This document shows positions 55,963 to 64,000 of a DNA stretch of 64,000 nt, in pieces (the stretch's first letter is position 1; every line of letters starts with the position of its first letter). The translations under genes and the position numbers were made by a program. Origin of the DNA: Janibacter anophelis NBRC 107843. Its GTDB lineage: Bacteria; Actinomycetota; Actinomycetes; Actinomycetales; Dermatophilaceae. The notes beneath the pieces were generated by a model that worked only from the letters and a program-made list of their open reading frames with translations, did no database searches and was not told the origin of the DNA. The stretch lies in assembly GCF_001570945.1 (NCBI RefSeq), contig NZ_BCSQ01000011.1, positions 1 through 64,000 of the forward strand, given 5' to 3'.

Positions 55963-57170
55963 CACGCGCCTTCCGGGTAGCGGCGCGGGACGCGGGGCCC
56001 GAGCCGGGTGACGATCTCGTAGTTGATGGTGCCGATGGCCGCGGCCCAGTCCTGCGCGGTGGGCTCACCGTCGGCCTCGCGCCCGATGAGGACGACCTCG
56101 TCCCCGACCTGGGCAGGGCTGTCCGCCCCCAGGTCGAGCACCATCTGGTCCATGCAGACCCGACCGGCGACGGTGTACCGGCGGCCGTGGACCTGCATCG
56201 GGCCGAGGTTGGAGGCGTGCCGAGGGATGCCGTCGGCGTACCCGAGCGGGACGAGCCCGAGCCGGGTGTCCTGCGACGTCGTGTAGAGGTGCGCGTAGGA
56301 GATGCCCTGTCCGGCCGGGCAGTCCTTGACGGCGATCAACCGTGCGGTGACGCGCATCGCCTCGCGCAGCCCGAAGTGGGTCGGTCCGCCGATGTCGGGC
56401 ACTGGGCTCAGCCCGTAGATCGACACCCCGGGACGGACCATGTCGTAGTGCGAGGAGGGGTTGGTCAGCAGGGCGGCGGAGTTGGCGAGGTGCCTGATCC
56501 TGGGCCGCAGACCGGCGCGCTCCGCGTCCGCGAGCACCGCGGCGAAGACCTCCTGCTGGGCCCGCACCGAGGGGTCCCCGGGCGCGTCGGCGGAGGCGAA
56601 GTGGGAGAAGATCCCCTCGACGTCGAGGACGCCCTCGGCCTGCAACCGGGCCGCGTCGACGAGCATCCCCGCGAGATCCTCCCGCCAGGCCCCCCCACGG
56701 CCGAGACCGGTGTCGACCTTGAGGTGGATCCGGGCGGGCGAGCCGGTCGCGCGGGCCGCCGCGGCGATCTCGGCCAGGGCCCACGGGGCTCCCGCCGACA
56801 GGGTCAGGTCGGCCCGGAGGGCGGCGACCAGGTCGGCTCCCGGCGGGAAGAGCCAGGTGAGGATCGGGGCCGTCACGCCCGCGGCGCGGGCGGCGAGCGC
56901 CTCGGTGAGCTGGGCGACGGCCAGGTACGTGGCGCCACCGGCGACGGCGGCGTGCGCGACCGGCACGAGGCCGTGGCCGTAGGCGTCGCCCTTGATGACC
57001 GTCATGACGTCGGCGTCACCCGCGCGGCGGGAGAGCTCGGCGACGTTGGCCGAGATCGCGCCCAGGTCGATGTCCGCCCACGCGGACAGGCCGACGGTGG
57101 ACGCGCCCTCCGGGAGGACGGATGAGGTCGCGACGGTGGGGGTCTGTGGGTGCGGTGTCGAACGGTCCAT
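55962..57170 (-). CDS. alr: Alanine racemase
   Basis: The 402-residue PLP enzyme makes D-Ala for peptidoglycan. The catalytic Lys is in MTVIKGDAYGHGL (G where most have A after K), the catalytic Tyr in GISYAHLY, and substrate-binding Arg/Met in VAGRVCMDQMVLD. The N-terminus has about 25 extra residues (PQTPTVATSSVLPEG). It begins the leftward t6A block, with the ACT-domain gene divergent. Confidence 0.94.
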   Translation of the reverse strand: MDRSTPHPQTPTVATSSVLPEGASTVGLSAWADIDLGAISANVAELSRRAGDADVMTVIKGDAYGHGLVPVAHAAVAGGATYLAVAQLTEALAARAAGVTAPILTWLFPPGADLVAALRADLTLSAGAPWALAEIAAAARATGSPARIHLKVDTGLGRGGAWREDLAGMLVDAARLQAEGVLDVEGIFSHFASADAPGDPSVRAQQEVFAAVLADAERAGLRPRIRHLANSAALLTNPSSHYDMVRPGVSIYGLSPVPDIGGPTHFGLREAMRVTARLIAVKDCPAGQGISYAHLYTTSQDTRLGLVPLGYADGIPRHASNLGPMQVHGRRYTVAGRVCMDQMVLDLGADSPAQVGDEVVLIGREADGEPTAQDWAAAIGTINYEIVTRLGPRVPRRYPEGA

Positions 57171-57216
57171 GGTCTCCGGCGAGTCTAGATCCTCTCCGCG
57201 GCACTAGCCTTGAGGC

Positions 57217-57783
57217 ATGCGAACCGTCGTGATCAGCCTCATCGCCGAGGACCGTCCCGGGCTCGTCGCCGAGCTCGCCCGCACCGTCACCGAGCAGGGT
57301 GGCGGCTGGCTGGAGAGCCAGATGGGACGCCTGGGTGGCTCCTTCGCCGGAGCAGTCCTCATCGAGATCGCGCCCGACCGGGTCGAGGAGCTGACCGCCG
57401 CGGTGCGCGCGCTGCCGGATGTCGGCGTCGTCGACGTCTCGCCGACGGGTCCGGCCGCGGACGCCGGTGTCGAGACGGTCCGGCTGCAGGTCGTCGGCCA
57501 GGACCAGCCCGGCATCGTCCGCGACGTGAGCGCCGCCCTCGCCGAGCGCGGCCTGGGCATCCACGAGCTGCACACGGCGACGAGCGACGCGCCGATGAGT
57601 GGCGAGCGGCTCTTCGAGGCGACCGCCGTCGTCGGCGTGCGCGAGGGTGTCGACCTCGACGACCTGCGCGCTGCCCTCGACGAGGTCTCCGCCGAGCTCA
57701 GCCTCGACGTGCGGCTCGACGACGGGGACGACAACCCCGCCTGGGGCGCGGTCCCCGAGCCTGCACAGCCCGCTCGCCCCTGA
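57217..57783 (+). CDS. Double ACT-domain protein (GcvR-like)
   Basis: The 188-residue protein has two ACT domains, about residues 1-75 (VVISLIAEDRPGLVAELART, VTEQGGGWLES) and 90-170 (VRLQVVGQDQPGIVRDVSAA, GLGIHELHTATSD). The pattern fits glycine-cleavage repressor-type ACT proteins that sense amino acids. It is divergent from alr. No DNA-binding domain is present, so it probably modulates another protein. Confidence 0.85.
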   Translation: MRTVVISLIAEDRPGLVAELARTVTEQGGGWLESQMGRLGGSFAGAVLIEIAPDRVEELTAAVRALPDVGVVDVSPTGPAADAGVETVRLQVVGQDQPGIVRDVSAALAERGLGIHELHTATSDAPMSGERLFEATAVVGVREGVDLDDLRAALDEVSAELSLDVRLDDGDDNPAWGAVPEPAQPARP

Positions 57784-57795
57784 GGGGCGGCCGGA

Positions 57796-57878
57796 ACGCG
57801 CATCTGCCCGGGGAGATACGCGTCGTCAGCCGTCCAGTGCGCGCATCTGCCCGGGGAGATGCGCGTCGTCAGCCGGCC
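57796..57878. repeat. Tandem pair of dispersed palindromes, 43-bp period
   Basis: Two copies of GCGCATCTGCCCGGGGAGAT(A/G)CGCGTCGTCAGCCG lie at 57798 and 57841, each palindromic around CCCGGG, with about 36 bp shared. The second copy overlaps the nnrD 3' end. They are members of the GCATCTCCCCGGGG family. Confidence 0.7.
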
Positions 57879-59338
57879 AGGAGTCCGGAGACGGTGCGGC
57901 CGAGCGCGTGGGCGACGTCGAGGGCCCGCACCGGGCCGCCGGGGTTGGCGAGGTCGGCGGCCCGGCCGTGCACGAGTGCGGCCATCGAGCCCGCGACCGT
58001 CGGGTCGAGCCCACCGGCCAGCAGCGCCCCCGCCAGACCCGCGAGCACGTCACCCGCGCCGGCCGTGGCGAGCCACGGCGGTGCGTCGTCCTGCACGTGC
58101 ACCGGTCCGTCCGCGTCGACGACGAGCGTGGTCGACCCCTTGAGCAGCACGCTCGCCCCGGTGAGCCCGGCGAGGGCGCGGGCATGCTCCAGCGGCGCGG
58201 CCTCGACCTCCTCGCGGGTCAGCTCGGTCGTGCGGCCGCGCAGGCGCGTGAGCATCCGGGCGCACTCCCCAGCGTGCGGGGTGAGCAGGGTCGGCGCCTC
58301 GCGCCGACCCTCGACGAGATCGAGGCCTCCGGCGTCGACGAGGACCGGCAGGTCCGAGGCGAGGGCGGCGCGCGCGACCTCCAGCTGGGCGGACGCCCCC
58401 TTCGCCTCGGATGTCGGGTCCAGACCCGGCCCGACGACCCAGGCCTGGACCCTCCCTTCGCCGTGGACGGCCTCGGGGACCGCCGCGCGCACGAGTGAGG
58501 TGGGCGTGGGGGTACCGACGTAGCGGACCATGCCGACGCCTGCCGTGACGGCCGCGGTCGTCGTGAGCACCGCGGCACCCGAGTACTCCTCGCCGCCGGC
58601 GATCACACCGAGCACGCCGCGCGAGTACTTGTCGTCGTCCGCGGTCGGGACCGGCCAGAGGGACGAGACGTCGTCGGGGGTGAGGCGCACGACCGCGGGC
58701 GTCGCCTCACGCAGGTCCAGACCGATGTCGATGACGGTGAGCAGACCGCAGGCCGCCTCGGTCGGCGGGAGCAGGTGCACCGGCTTGGGCGCGCCGAAGG
58801 TCACCGTCTCGTCGGCGAAGACCGCGTCGGCGAGGGCTTCCCCGCCCTCGACCGGCTGCCCGCTCGGGGTGTCGACCGAGATCACCCAGGCGTGGTCGCG
58901 GACCGCATCCACCCACGGCCGGGCGAAGGGAGGCAGCCCCGGCCGTCCGCCGATGCCGGTGATGCCGTCGAGGACGACCTCGGCGCGCGAGATCGCGGTG
59001 ATCGCCTCGCGGCTGTCGCCCGTCAGTACGGTGACGCCGCGGCTGCGGGCCAGGGCTGCGGCCTCGATCTGGGCGTCGGAGGCCTCGGGGTCGACGCACA
59101 CGGCGGTCGCCACGAAGCCCCGCTTGGCCAGGCGCGCGACGGCGAAGAGCGTGTCCGCGCCGTTGTTGCCGGGACCGACGAGTGCGGTCACCGCCCGGGC
59201 GCCGCGCTCGCGCATCCGGCCGGCGGCGATGCGCGCCACGCCGCGCGCGGCTCGCTGCATCAGCTCGCCGCTCTCGAGCAGCTCGGGCAGGGCGGCCTCG
59301 GCCGCCCGGATGGTCTCGACGGAGTATCCGGTGATCAC
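57869..59338 (-). CDS. nnrD: Bifunctional NAD(P)H-hydrate repair enzyme
   Basis: The 489-residue fusion has an N-terminal NAD(P)HX epimerase (YjeF-N: ALVGPGNNGADTLFAVARL, VLDGITGIGGRP) and a C-terminal ADP-dependent dehydratase, ribokinase-like (GVIAGGEEYSGAAVLTT, VVGPGLDP, ATAGAGDVLAGLAGALL). It repairs hydrated nicotinamide coenzymes. GTG 59338 begins VITGYSVETIRAAE. It is the usual acpS-alr neighbour in actinobacteria. Confidence 0.95.
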   Translation of the reverse strand: MITGYSVETIRAAEAALPELLESGELMQRAARGVARIAAGRMRERGARAVTALVGPGNNGADTLFAVARLAKRGFVATAVCVDPEASDAQIEAAALARSRGVTVLTGDSREAITAISRAEVVLDGITGIGGRPGLPPFARPWVDAVRDHAWVISVDTPSGQPVEGGEALADAVFADETVTFGAPKPVHLLPPTEAACGLLTVIDIGLDLREATPAVVRLTPDDVSSLWPVPTADDDKYSRGVLGVIAGGEEYSGAAVLTTTAAVTAGVGMVRYVGTPTPTSLVRAAVPEAVHGEGRVQAWVVGPGLDPTSEAKGASAQLEVARAALASDLPVLVDAGGLDLVEGRREAPTLLTPHAGECARMLTRLRGRTTELTREEVEAAPLEHARALAGLTGASVLLKGSTTLVVDADGPVHVQDDAPPWLATAGAGDVLAGLAGALLAGGLDPTVAGSMAALVHGRAADLANPGGPVRALDVAHALGRTVSGLLAG

Positions 59339-59384
59339 GCTCGCGACGCTACCGCTCCCTCGCGTCGACCCCCACCGCCCTCCG

Positions 59385-59470
59385 ACGAACTGTGGCTGGC
59401 CACACCTGCGAGCGTCAGCCACAGCACGTGGTGTGGCCCACGATCCAAGATGTGGCCAGCCACAGTTCGT
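59385..59470. repeat. Long inverted repeat between acpS and nnrD
   Basis: A perfect 20-bp inverted repeat (ACGAACTGTGGCTGGCCACA at 59385-59404; complement at 59451-59470) encloses 46 bp that contain further symmetry (GTGGTGTGGCCC). It lies after acpS and before nnrD on the same strand. Confidence 0.7.
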
Positions 59471-59497
59471 GGCGGGGCACAGGGGGACGAAGGGGGG

Positions 59498-59851
59498 TCA
59501 GTCCGTCTCGGCGACGACGAAGGCCGTCGCGATGCCCCCGTCGTGGCTGAGCGAGATGTGCATCCGCATCACGCCCATCTCCTGCGCCCGTGCGGCGACG
59601 GCACCGCTGACGACGAGCAGCGGCTCGCCGTGCTCGCCGTTGGTCACCTCGACGCCCTGCCAGGGCAGGTCGCCCGGGGTGCGCAGCGCCTTGCCGACGG
59701 CCTCCTTGGCCGCGAAGCGGGCCGCGAGCGAGTGCAGCGGCAGGCCCCGCTCGCTCTCGGTGAAGACCCGCTCACGCAACCGCGGGGTGCGGTCGAGGCG
59801 CTCCCCGAGCCGCGCGATGTCGACGACGTCGACGCCGACCCCGATGATCAC
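59498..59851 (-). CDS. acpS: Holo-[acyl-carrier-protein] synthase
   Basis: The 117-residue 4'-phosphopantetheinyl transferase starts IIGVGVDVVDIARLGER (metal-binding Asp) and has FAAKEAVGKALRTP with the catalytic Glu/Lys. The C-terminal MHISLSHDGGIATAFVV is standard. GTG 59851 lies four bases after the glmS stop. It activates ACP for fatty acid synthesis. Confidence 0.93.
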   Translation of the reverse strand: MIIGVGVDVVDIARLGERLDRTPRLRERVFTESERGLPLHSLAARFAAKEAVGKALRTPGDLPWQGVEVTNGEHGEPLLVVSGAVAARAQEMGVMRMHISLSHDGGIATAFVVAETD

Positions 59852-59855
59852 CGGG

Positions 59856-61715
59856 TCACTCGACGGTGACGGACTTGGCGAGGTTGCGCGGCTGGTCGAC
59901 GTCCAGGCCCTTGGCCGTCGACAGGTGCAGGGCGAAGACCTGCAGCGGCACGACGGTGAGCAGCGGCTGCAGCAGCGGCGAGGTGTGCGGCACGCGGATG
60001 ACCTCGTCGGCGAAGGGGGTGACCTCCTCGTCGCCCTCCTGCGCGATGACGAGGGTGCGGGCACCGCGGGCGCGGATCTCCTGGATGTTGGAGACGACCT
60101 TCTTGTGCAGCTCGTTGGGCGTGTCGGGCCCTGGGACGACGACGAAGACCGGCTGCCCCGGCTCGATGAGCGCGATCGGGCCGTGCTTGAGCTCGCCGGC
60201 GGCGAAGCCCTCGGCGTGGATGTAGGCCAGCTCCTTGAGCTTGAGCGCACCCTCCATCGCGATCGGGAAGCCGACGTGGCGGCCGAGGAAGAGCACCGCG
60301 CGGGTGTCGGCCATGAAGCGGGCGATCTCCTTGACCCGGTCCATCTCCGTGAGCAGGTCGGCGATCTTGGCCGGGACCTCGTGCAGCTCGGCCATGACGG
60401 CCTTGGCGTCGTCGGCGTAGGTCTCGCCGCGCAGCTGGGCCAGGTAGAGGCCCAGGACGTAGCAGGCGGTGATCTGCGCGAGGAAGGCCTTGGTCGAGGC
60501 GACCGCGATCTCCGGGCCGGCGTGGGTGTAGAGCACGGCGTCCGACTCGCGCGGGATCGTCGCGCCGTGGGTGTTGCACACCGAGACCGTCAGCGCGCCG
60601 AGCTGGCGGGCGTGGCGCACGGCCATGGCCGTGTCGGCCGTCTCGCCGGACTGGCTGATGGAGACGACGAGCGTGCGCTCGGAGACGATCGGGTCGCAGT
60701 AGCGGAACTCGTGGGCCAGGGCGACCTCGACGGGGATGCGGGTCCAGTGCTCGATCGCGTACTTGGCGACCATGCCGGCGTAGGCCGCGGTACCGCAGGC
60801 GACGATGGTGATCCGGTCGATGTCCTTGAGCTTGTCCTCGTCGATGCGCAGCTCGTCCAGGACGAGGCGTCCTTCGGCGTCGGTGCGCCCCAGGAGGGTG
60901 TCGCCGACGGCGTGCGGCTGGTCGTGGATCTCCTTCTCCATGAAGGTGTCGTAGCCGCCCTTCTCCGCGGCGGCCGCGTCCCAGGTGACCTCGTAGGGCT
61001 TGCCCTCGGCGGGCGTGCCGTCGAAGTTCATCACCGTGTGGCTCGACGGGGTGATCGTGACGATCTGGTCCTGGTCGAGCTCGACGGCCTGCTTGGTGTA
61101 GCCGATGAAGGCGGCGACGTCGGAGCCCAGGAAGTTCTCCCCGTCGCCCAGGCCGACGACGAGCGGGCTGTTGCGTCGCGCGGCGACGACCGTGTCGGGC
61201 TGGTCGGCGTGGACCGCGAGGAGGGTGAAGGCGCCCTCGAGCCGGTTGACGACCGAGCGCATCGCCTCGGTGAGGTCACCGGTCTCGGCGAAGGCCGTCG
61301 CGAGCAGCTGGGCCGCGACCTCGGTGTCGGTCTCGGAGGTGAACTCCACGCCCTGGGCCAGCAGCTCCTGCTTGAGCTGGTGGAAGTTCTCGACGATGCC
61401 GTTGTGGACGACGGCGAGCTTGCCGTCCGAGCCGCCCCGGTGCGGGTGGGCATTGGCGTCCGTCGGGCCGCCGTGGGTGGCCCAGCGGGTGTGTCCGATG
61501 CCGGTCGCGGCGGCAGGGACGGTCTGCGCCTCCAGCGCCGAGCGCAGGTTCTCCAGCTTGCCCGCGCGCTTCTGGGTGAAGACCTCCTCACCTGCGACGA
61601 GCGCGACACCCGCGGAGTCGTACCCGCGGTACTCGAGACGGGCCAGGCCCTCCATGACGACGTCCAGGGGGCGGGCTCCCGAGTCGGGCCCGACGTATCC
61701 AACGATTCCGCACAT
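59856..61715 (-). CDS. glmS: Glucosamine-6-phosphate synthase (glutamine-hydrolysing)
   Basis: The 619-residue enzyme makes GlcN-6-P for peptidoglycan. The N-terminal glutaminase starts [14 protein letters not shown] with the nucleophile Cys2, [17 protein letters not shown] and [15 protein letters not shown]. Two SIS domains follow ([19 protein letters not shown], and [19 protein letters not shown]). Length is typical. It is followed by acpS. Confidence 0.97.
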   Translation of the reverse strand: MCGIVGYVGPDSGARPLDVVMEGLARLEYRGYDSAGVALVAGEEVFTQKRAGKLENLRSALEAQTVPAAATGIGHTRWATHGGPTDANAHPHRGGSDGKLAVVHNGIVENFHQLKQELLAQGVEFTSETDTEVAAQLLATAFAETGDLTEAMRSVVNRLEGAFTLLAVHADQPDTVVAARRNSPLVVGLGDGENFLGSDVAAFIGYTKQAVELDQDQIVTITPSSHTVMNFDGTPAEGKPYEVTWDAAAAEKGGYDTFMEKEIHDQPHAVGDTLLGRTDAEGRLVLDELRIDEDKLKDIDRITIVACGTAAYAGMVAKYAIEHWTRIPVEVALAHEFRYCDPIVSERTLVVSISQSGETADTAMAVRHARQLGALTVSVCNTHGATIPRESDAVLYTHAGPEIAVASTKAFLAQITACYVLGLYLAQLRGETYADDAKAVMAELHEVPAKIADLLTEMDRVKEIARFMADTRAVLFLGRHVGFPIAMEGALKLKELAYIHAEGFAAGELKHGPIALIEPGQPVFVVVPGPDTPNELHKKVVSNIQEIRARGARTLVIAQEGDEEVTPFADEVIRVPHTSPLLQPLLTVVPLQVFALHLSTAKGLDVDQPRNLAKSVTVE

Positions 61716-61773
61716 GGGCGACAGGCTATCCGCCGGGTCACCGTCTGCCGAAAAGGTGGGACACAATGGGCGC

Positions 61774-62730
61774 GTGTCCACCGCCGCCACGACGAGTCTG
61801 CCGTCCCCCTTCGTCGAGCTGGACCGCCAGGCGTGGGCCCACCTGCGGGAGAACCACCCGCTCAACCTCACCGAGGGCGACCTGGCCCGGCTGCGCGGTC
61901 TGAGCGACCCGATCGACCTCGAGGAGGTCCAGGAGGTCTACCTGCCGCTCTCGCGCCTGCTGACCTTCTACGTCTCGGCGACGACGCGGCTGCACCGGAT
62001 CACCTCGACCTTCCTCGGTGAACGCCCGCCGAAGGCCCCCTTCGTCATCGGTGTCGCCGGGTCCGTGGCCGTCGGCAAGTCGACGACCGCCCGCATCCTG
62101 CGCGAGCTGATGCTGCGCTGGCCCGACACCCCCAAGGTCGACCTCGTGACGACCGACGGGTTCCTCCTGCCCAATGCCGAGCTCGAGCGGCGGGGACTGC
62201 TGCAGCGCAAGGGCTTCCCCGAGTCCTACGACCGGCGGGCGCTGCTGCGCTTCATCTCGGCGATCAAGGCGGGCCAGCCCGAGGTCTCGGCGCCGGTCTA
62301 CTCGCACCTGACCTACGACATCGTCCCGGGCGAGCAGATCGTCGTGCGCCAGCCGGACGTGCTCATCGTCGAGGGGCTCAACGTGCTCCAGCCTCCCGGC
62401 ACCCGCAGCGACGGACGCACAGGCCTGGCGGTCAGCGATTTCTTCGACTTCTCGGTCTACGTCGACGCCAACCTGCAGGACATCCGCACCTGGTACGTCG
62501 ACCGCTTCCTCCGGCTGCGCCAGACGGCCTTCGCCGATCCGCAGTCCTACTTCCACCGCTACGCGGGCCTGACCGACGAGCAGGCCGAGGCCCGCGCCCT
62601 GCACATCTTCGAGACGATCAACGAGCCCAACCTGCTCGACAACGTCCTGCCGACCCGCGGCCGGGCCAGCCTCGTCCTGACGAAGGGCGCCGACCACCAG
62701 GTCCGCCGCATCCGCCTGCGCAAGCTCTGA
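61774..62730 (+). CDS. coaA: Pantothenate kinase type I
   Basis: The 318-residue P-loop kinase has [20 protein letters not shown] (Walker A), [14 protein letters not shown], the substrate-binding [16 protein letters not shown], and [20 protein letters not shown]-like [16 protein letters not shown] 61774 is chosen since the ATG at 61766 is out of frame. It phosphorylates pantothenate, the first committed step of CoA synthesis. It is divergent from glmS. Confidence 0.96.
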   Translation: MSTAATTSLPSPFVELDRQAWAHLRENHPLNLTEGDLARLRGLSDPIDLEEVQEVYLPLSRLLTFYVSATTRLHRITSTFLGERPPKAPFVIGVAGSVAVGKSTTARILRELMLRWPDTPKVDLVTTDGFLLPNAELERRGLLQRKGFPESYDRRALLRFISAIKAGQPEVSAPVYSHLTYDIVPGEQIVVRQPDVLIVEGLNVLQPPGTRSDGRTGLAVSDFFDFSVYVDANLQDIRTWYVDRFLRLRQTAFADPQSYFHRYAGLTDEQAEARALHIFETINEPNLLDNVLPTRGRASLVLTKGADHQVRRIRLRKL

Positions 62731-63063
62731 GCGGTCGGCGACGAGCCGCGTCGGGGTGAGCGGAGGGGCCACTCACAAGATGATGCGCTGGGTCGCCCTC
62801 GCGGCCTGACGGCCTTGATGTCACGTGACGGCGTTGATGTCACGTGTCCCCCCTCTCCGGGCAACCAGGCGACACCAACGCTGCCGGGCAGCGCCCGCCG
62901 AAGTCCATGCGTGGCGGAGGTGGCCACTCACAAAGGCGGGCGGAGAGGGATGTCGGCGAACACAAAGCCGAAGTCCGTCACGGCAACGCGACGTACCTAC
63001 GCGACGAAGGGACTTCGGCGGGCGCCGACGTCTCTCTCCGTCCGCCGTGACCCGGCGAGCGGC
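62731..63063. other. Structured non-coding gap with inverted and direct repeats
   Basis: 333 bases with no plausible gene between convergent coaA and the secreted protein gene. They hold a 15-bp perfect inverted repeat CGCCCGCCGAAGTCC (62892-62906) / GGACTTCGGCGGGCG (63010-63024). An imperfect outer pair lies at 62936-62957 and 63023-63047. TTGATGTCACGTG occurs twice (62815, 62834), and GGCCACTCACAA twice (62767, 62922). It may be a decayed mobile element or a structured RNA. Confidence 0.6.
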
Positions 63064-63843
63064 TCAGTACCAGTGCGGGCTCTGGCTGTCCCAGAAGGAC
63101 TTGGCGCCGCAAGGGGTGCCGTAGGACTGCTTGATGTAGTCCATGCCCCACTCCATCTGGGTGATGGGGTTGGTCTTCCAGTCGGACCCGGCCGTGGCCA
63201 TCTTGTTGGCCGGCAGGGACTGCGGGATGCCGTAGGCGCCGGAGGAGGGGTTGGTCGCGTCCCACTGCCAGTTGCTCTCGCCGATCCACAGGCTGACCAG
63301 GCAGGACCATTCGCCCTCGCCCCAGCCGAACTCGCCGGCGAGCTGCTTGCCCCACGGTGCGGGATCGCCCTGGATCTGCTTGATCTCGGCGGCGGTGAAC
63401 TCACGCTCCGAGATCGGCTTGGCCTTCTCCGCGGCGCGCTTGCGCTCCGCGGCCTTCTTCTTCGCCTCGGCCTTGCGCTTGGCCTCGGCCTTCTTCTTCG
63501 CGGCCGCGTCCTTCTTGCGCTCGACGGCGGCGAGGCGGTCCTGCTCACGGGAGGCGCTGCGCGAGACATTGCTCGCGCGACGGTCCTCGGCGAGGCGCGT
63601 GGTGTCGGCGGTCCCGAGGTCCGCCGGTGCGGCCTCGGAGGTCGGGGTCTGCGCCTCGACTGCCGCGGTCGTCTCCGCGGTGTGCGACGGGTCGCCGATG
63701 GCCACGGTCGCACCGACCGAGCCGAGCATGGCGACGGCGAGGGCGCCGCCGACGACGGGACGGCGTACGGCCGCGCGCAAGGCAGCGCCCTTGCCCGCGG
63801 GGCGGGGGCCGCCGTGTCTGGGCGTGTAGCTCGACGAGCGCAC
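63064..63843 (-). CDS. Secreted lytic-transglycosylase-like (APF/SLT) protein
   Basis: About 259 residues with an N-terminal membrane anchor or signal (VVGGALAVAMLGSVGATVAI), a Lys/Ala-rich coiled coil (about residues 112-140) and a C-terminal lysozyme-like domain with the catalytic Glu in SLWIGESNWQWDATNPSSGA, then YGIPQSLPANKMA and two Cys. This form is common in actinobacterial resuscitation/lytic transglycosylase proteins that remodel peptidoglycan. GTG 63843 is preferred because GAAGGAG sits 8 bases ahead; ATG 63861 is the alternative. A leader hairpin and a palindrome lie upstream. Confidence 0.85.
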   Translation of the reverse strand: MRSSSYTPRHGGPRPAGKGAALRAAVRRPVVGGALAVAMLGSVGATVAIGDPSHTAETTAAVEAQTPTSEAAPADLGTADTTRLAEDRRASNVSRSASREQDRLAAVERKKDAAAKKKAEAKRKAEAKKKAAERKRAAEKAKPISEREFTAAEIKQIQGDPAPWGKQLAGEFGWGEGEWSCLVSLWIGESNWQWDATNPSSGAYGIPQSLPANKMATAGSDWKTNPITQMEWGMDYIKQSYGTPCGAKSFWDSQSPHWY

Positions 63844-63864
63844 GACACCAGCTCCTTCCATGGA

Positions 63865-63889
63865 ACAGCCACTCACGGGGAGTGGCTGT
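63865..63889. promoter_or_regulatory. 5' leader hairpin of the secreted protein gene
   Basis: ACAGCCACT-N7-AGTGGCTGT is a perfect nine-base hairpin. It lies 22 bases upstream of GTG 63843, next to its GAAGGAG site, so it could affect translation. No known riboswitch is recognised. Confidence 0.5.
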
Positions 63890-63923
63890 CGGTGTGCCGC
63901 GCGCGATCAGGGGTGCGCGACGG

Positions 63924-63949
63924 CCGTTATCTTTTCGAGACCTTAACGG
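63924..63949. promoter_or_regulatory. CCGTTA-N14-TAACGG palindrome upstream of the secreted protein gene
   Basis: An AT-richer island in GC-rich DNA with CCGTTA and TAACGG arms, about 80-105 bp upstream of the start. The stretch TATCTTTTCGAGACCTTAA between them could be a promoter or operator. Identity is unknown. Confidence 0.4.
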
Positions 63950-64000
63950 ACGTGACCTCCTGCGCGCAAAGGGGGGTGTGGACGATCACCATGCCGAAGG

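Noticed and set aside
58530-62021. A plus-strand open frame of over 1100 codons opposite nnrD, acpS and glmS
   Set aside because: High-GC antisense shadow of three well-supported genes; its composition is Asp/Gly/Val/Arg-rich and no family is visible. Only its last part, coaA in the same region, is real in another frame.

Overview
This is high-GC actinobacterial chromosome. The housekeeping order (coaA, glmS, acpS, nnrD, alr, tsaE-tsaB-rimI-tsaD, groES-groEL1, a whiB3-type regulator, guaB, then guaB3, a cholesterol-oxidase-like gene and guaA) matches the order known from mycobacteria and other Actinomycetota. Frequent GTG starts, ATGA/GTGA overlaps between genes and the protein signatures suggest a member of the Micrococcales, perhaps Intrasporangiaceae (Janibacter/Knoellia-like); that placement is inference. 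No rRNA, tRNA or CRISPR array was recognised.

Layout. 1-2.1 kb: edge of an accessory island (PKD-type secreted protein broken by an amber codon, lipoprotein, zinc-finger/HTH remnant) abutting a truncated LigD-type polymerase gene. 2.1-11 kb: tfoX-like gene, frameshifted NAD(P)-binding gene with a divergent TetR repressor and a paired operator, family 5 uracil-DNA glycosylase, quinone oxidoreductase, an AbiEi/DUF559 gene bracketed by two copies of a palindromic repeat, Nudix/GT4 and PIG-L/flippase-like pairs. 11-15.8 kb: murT-gatD (peptidoglycan amidation), plsC, and two interleaved pairs of small paralogues. 15.8-26.5 kb: guaA, DUF3817, SURF1, GMC oxidase, succinic semialdehyde dehydrogenase, guaB3, MFS pump, MT0933-like protein, dipeptidase. 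26.5-34.5 kb: accessory island of WXG100-type (type VII secretion) effectors: a zinc-finger/HTH gene, a lipoprotein, a WXG-lipase, an EspG-like protein and, divergently, a lipoprotein, a PKD protein, a WXG-nuclease and a YezG-like immunity protein. The island ends in a truncated, frameshifted esterase. 35.5-45.5 kb: P1 peptidase, guaB, whiB3, S4 protein, racemase-like gene, serA, DUF937, PadR-controlled ABC transporter. 45.6-64 kb: groESL with two CIRCE operators, a methyltransferase, surface protein, LpqI-like glycosidase, the t6A/alr/nnrD/glmS block, coaA and a secreted lytic-transglycosylase-like protein.

The strongest candidate for a little-described system is the effector island at 26.5-34.5 kb together with its second, partly decayed copy at the window start. 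Both carry the lipoprotein-PKD gene pair, a C2H2 finger plus excisionase-like HTH gene beside the chromosomal junction, and an AGTACT-centred motif upstream of island genes. Toxin and immunity roles are inferred from domain architecture. No type VII secretion machinery lies in this window, so export would depend on a system encoded elsewhere.

A second theme is dispersed palindromic DNA: a GCATCTCCCCGGGGAGATGC family at five loci, a TGTCGTACTGCAGTT family around the DUF559 gene, and isolated long inverted repeats between housekeeping genes. Several genes carry single-base lesions (amber codon near base 105, frameshifts near 2915, 14620/14480 and 34790). Each could be real decay or an assembly error.
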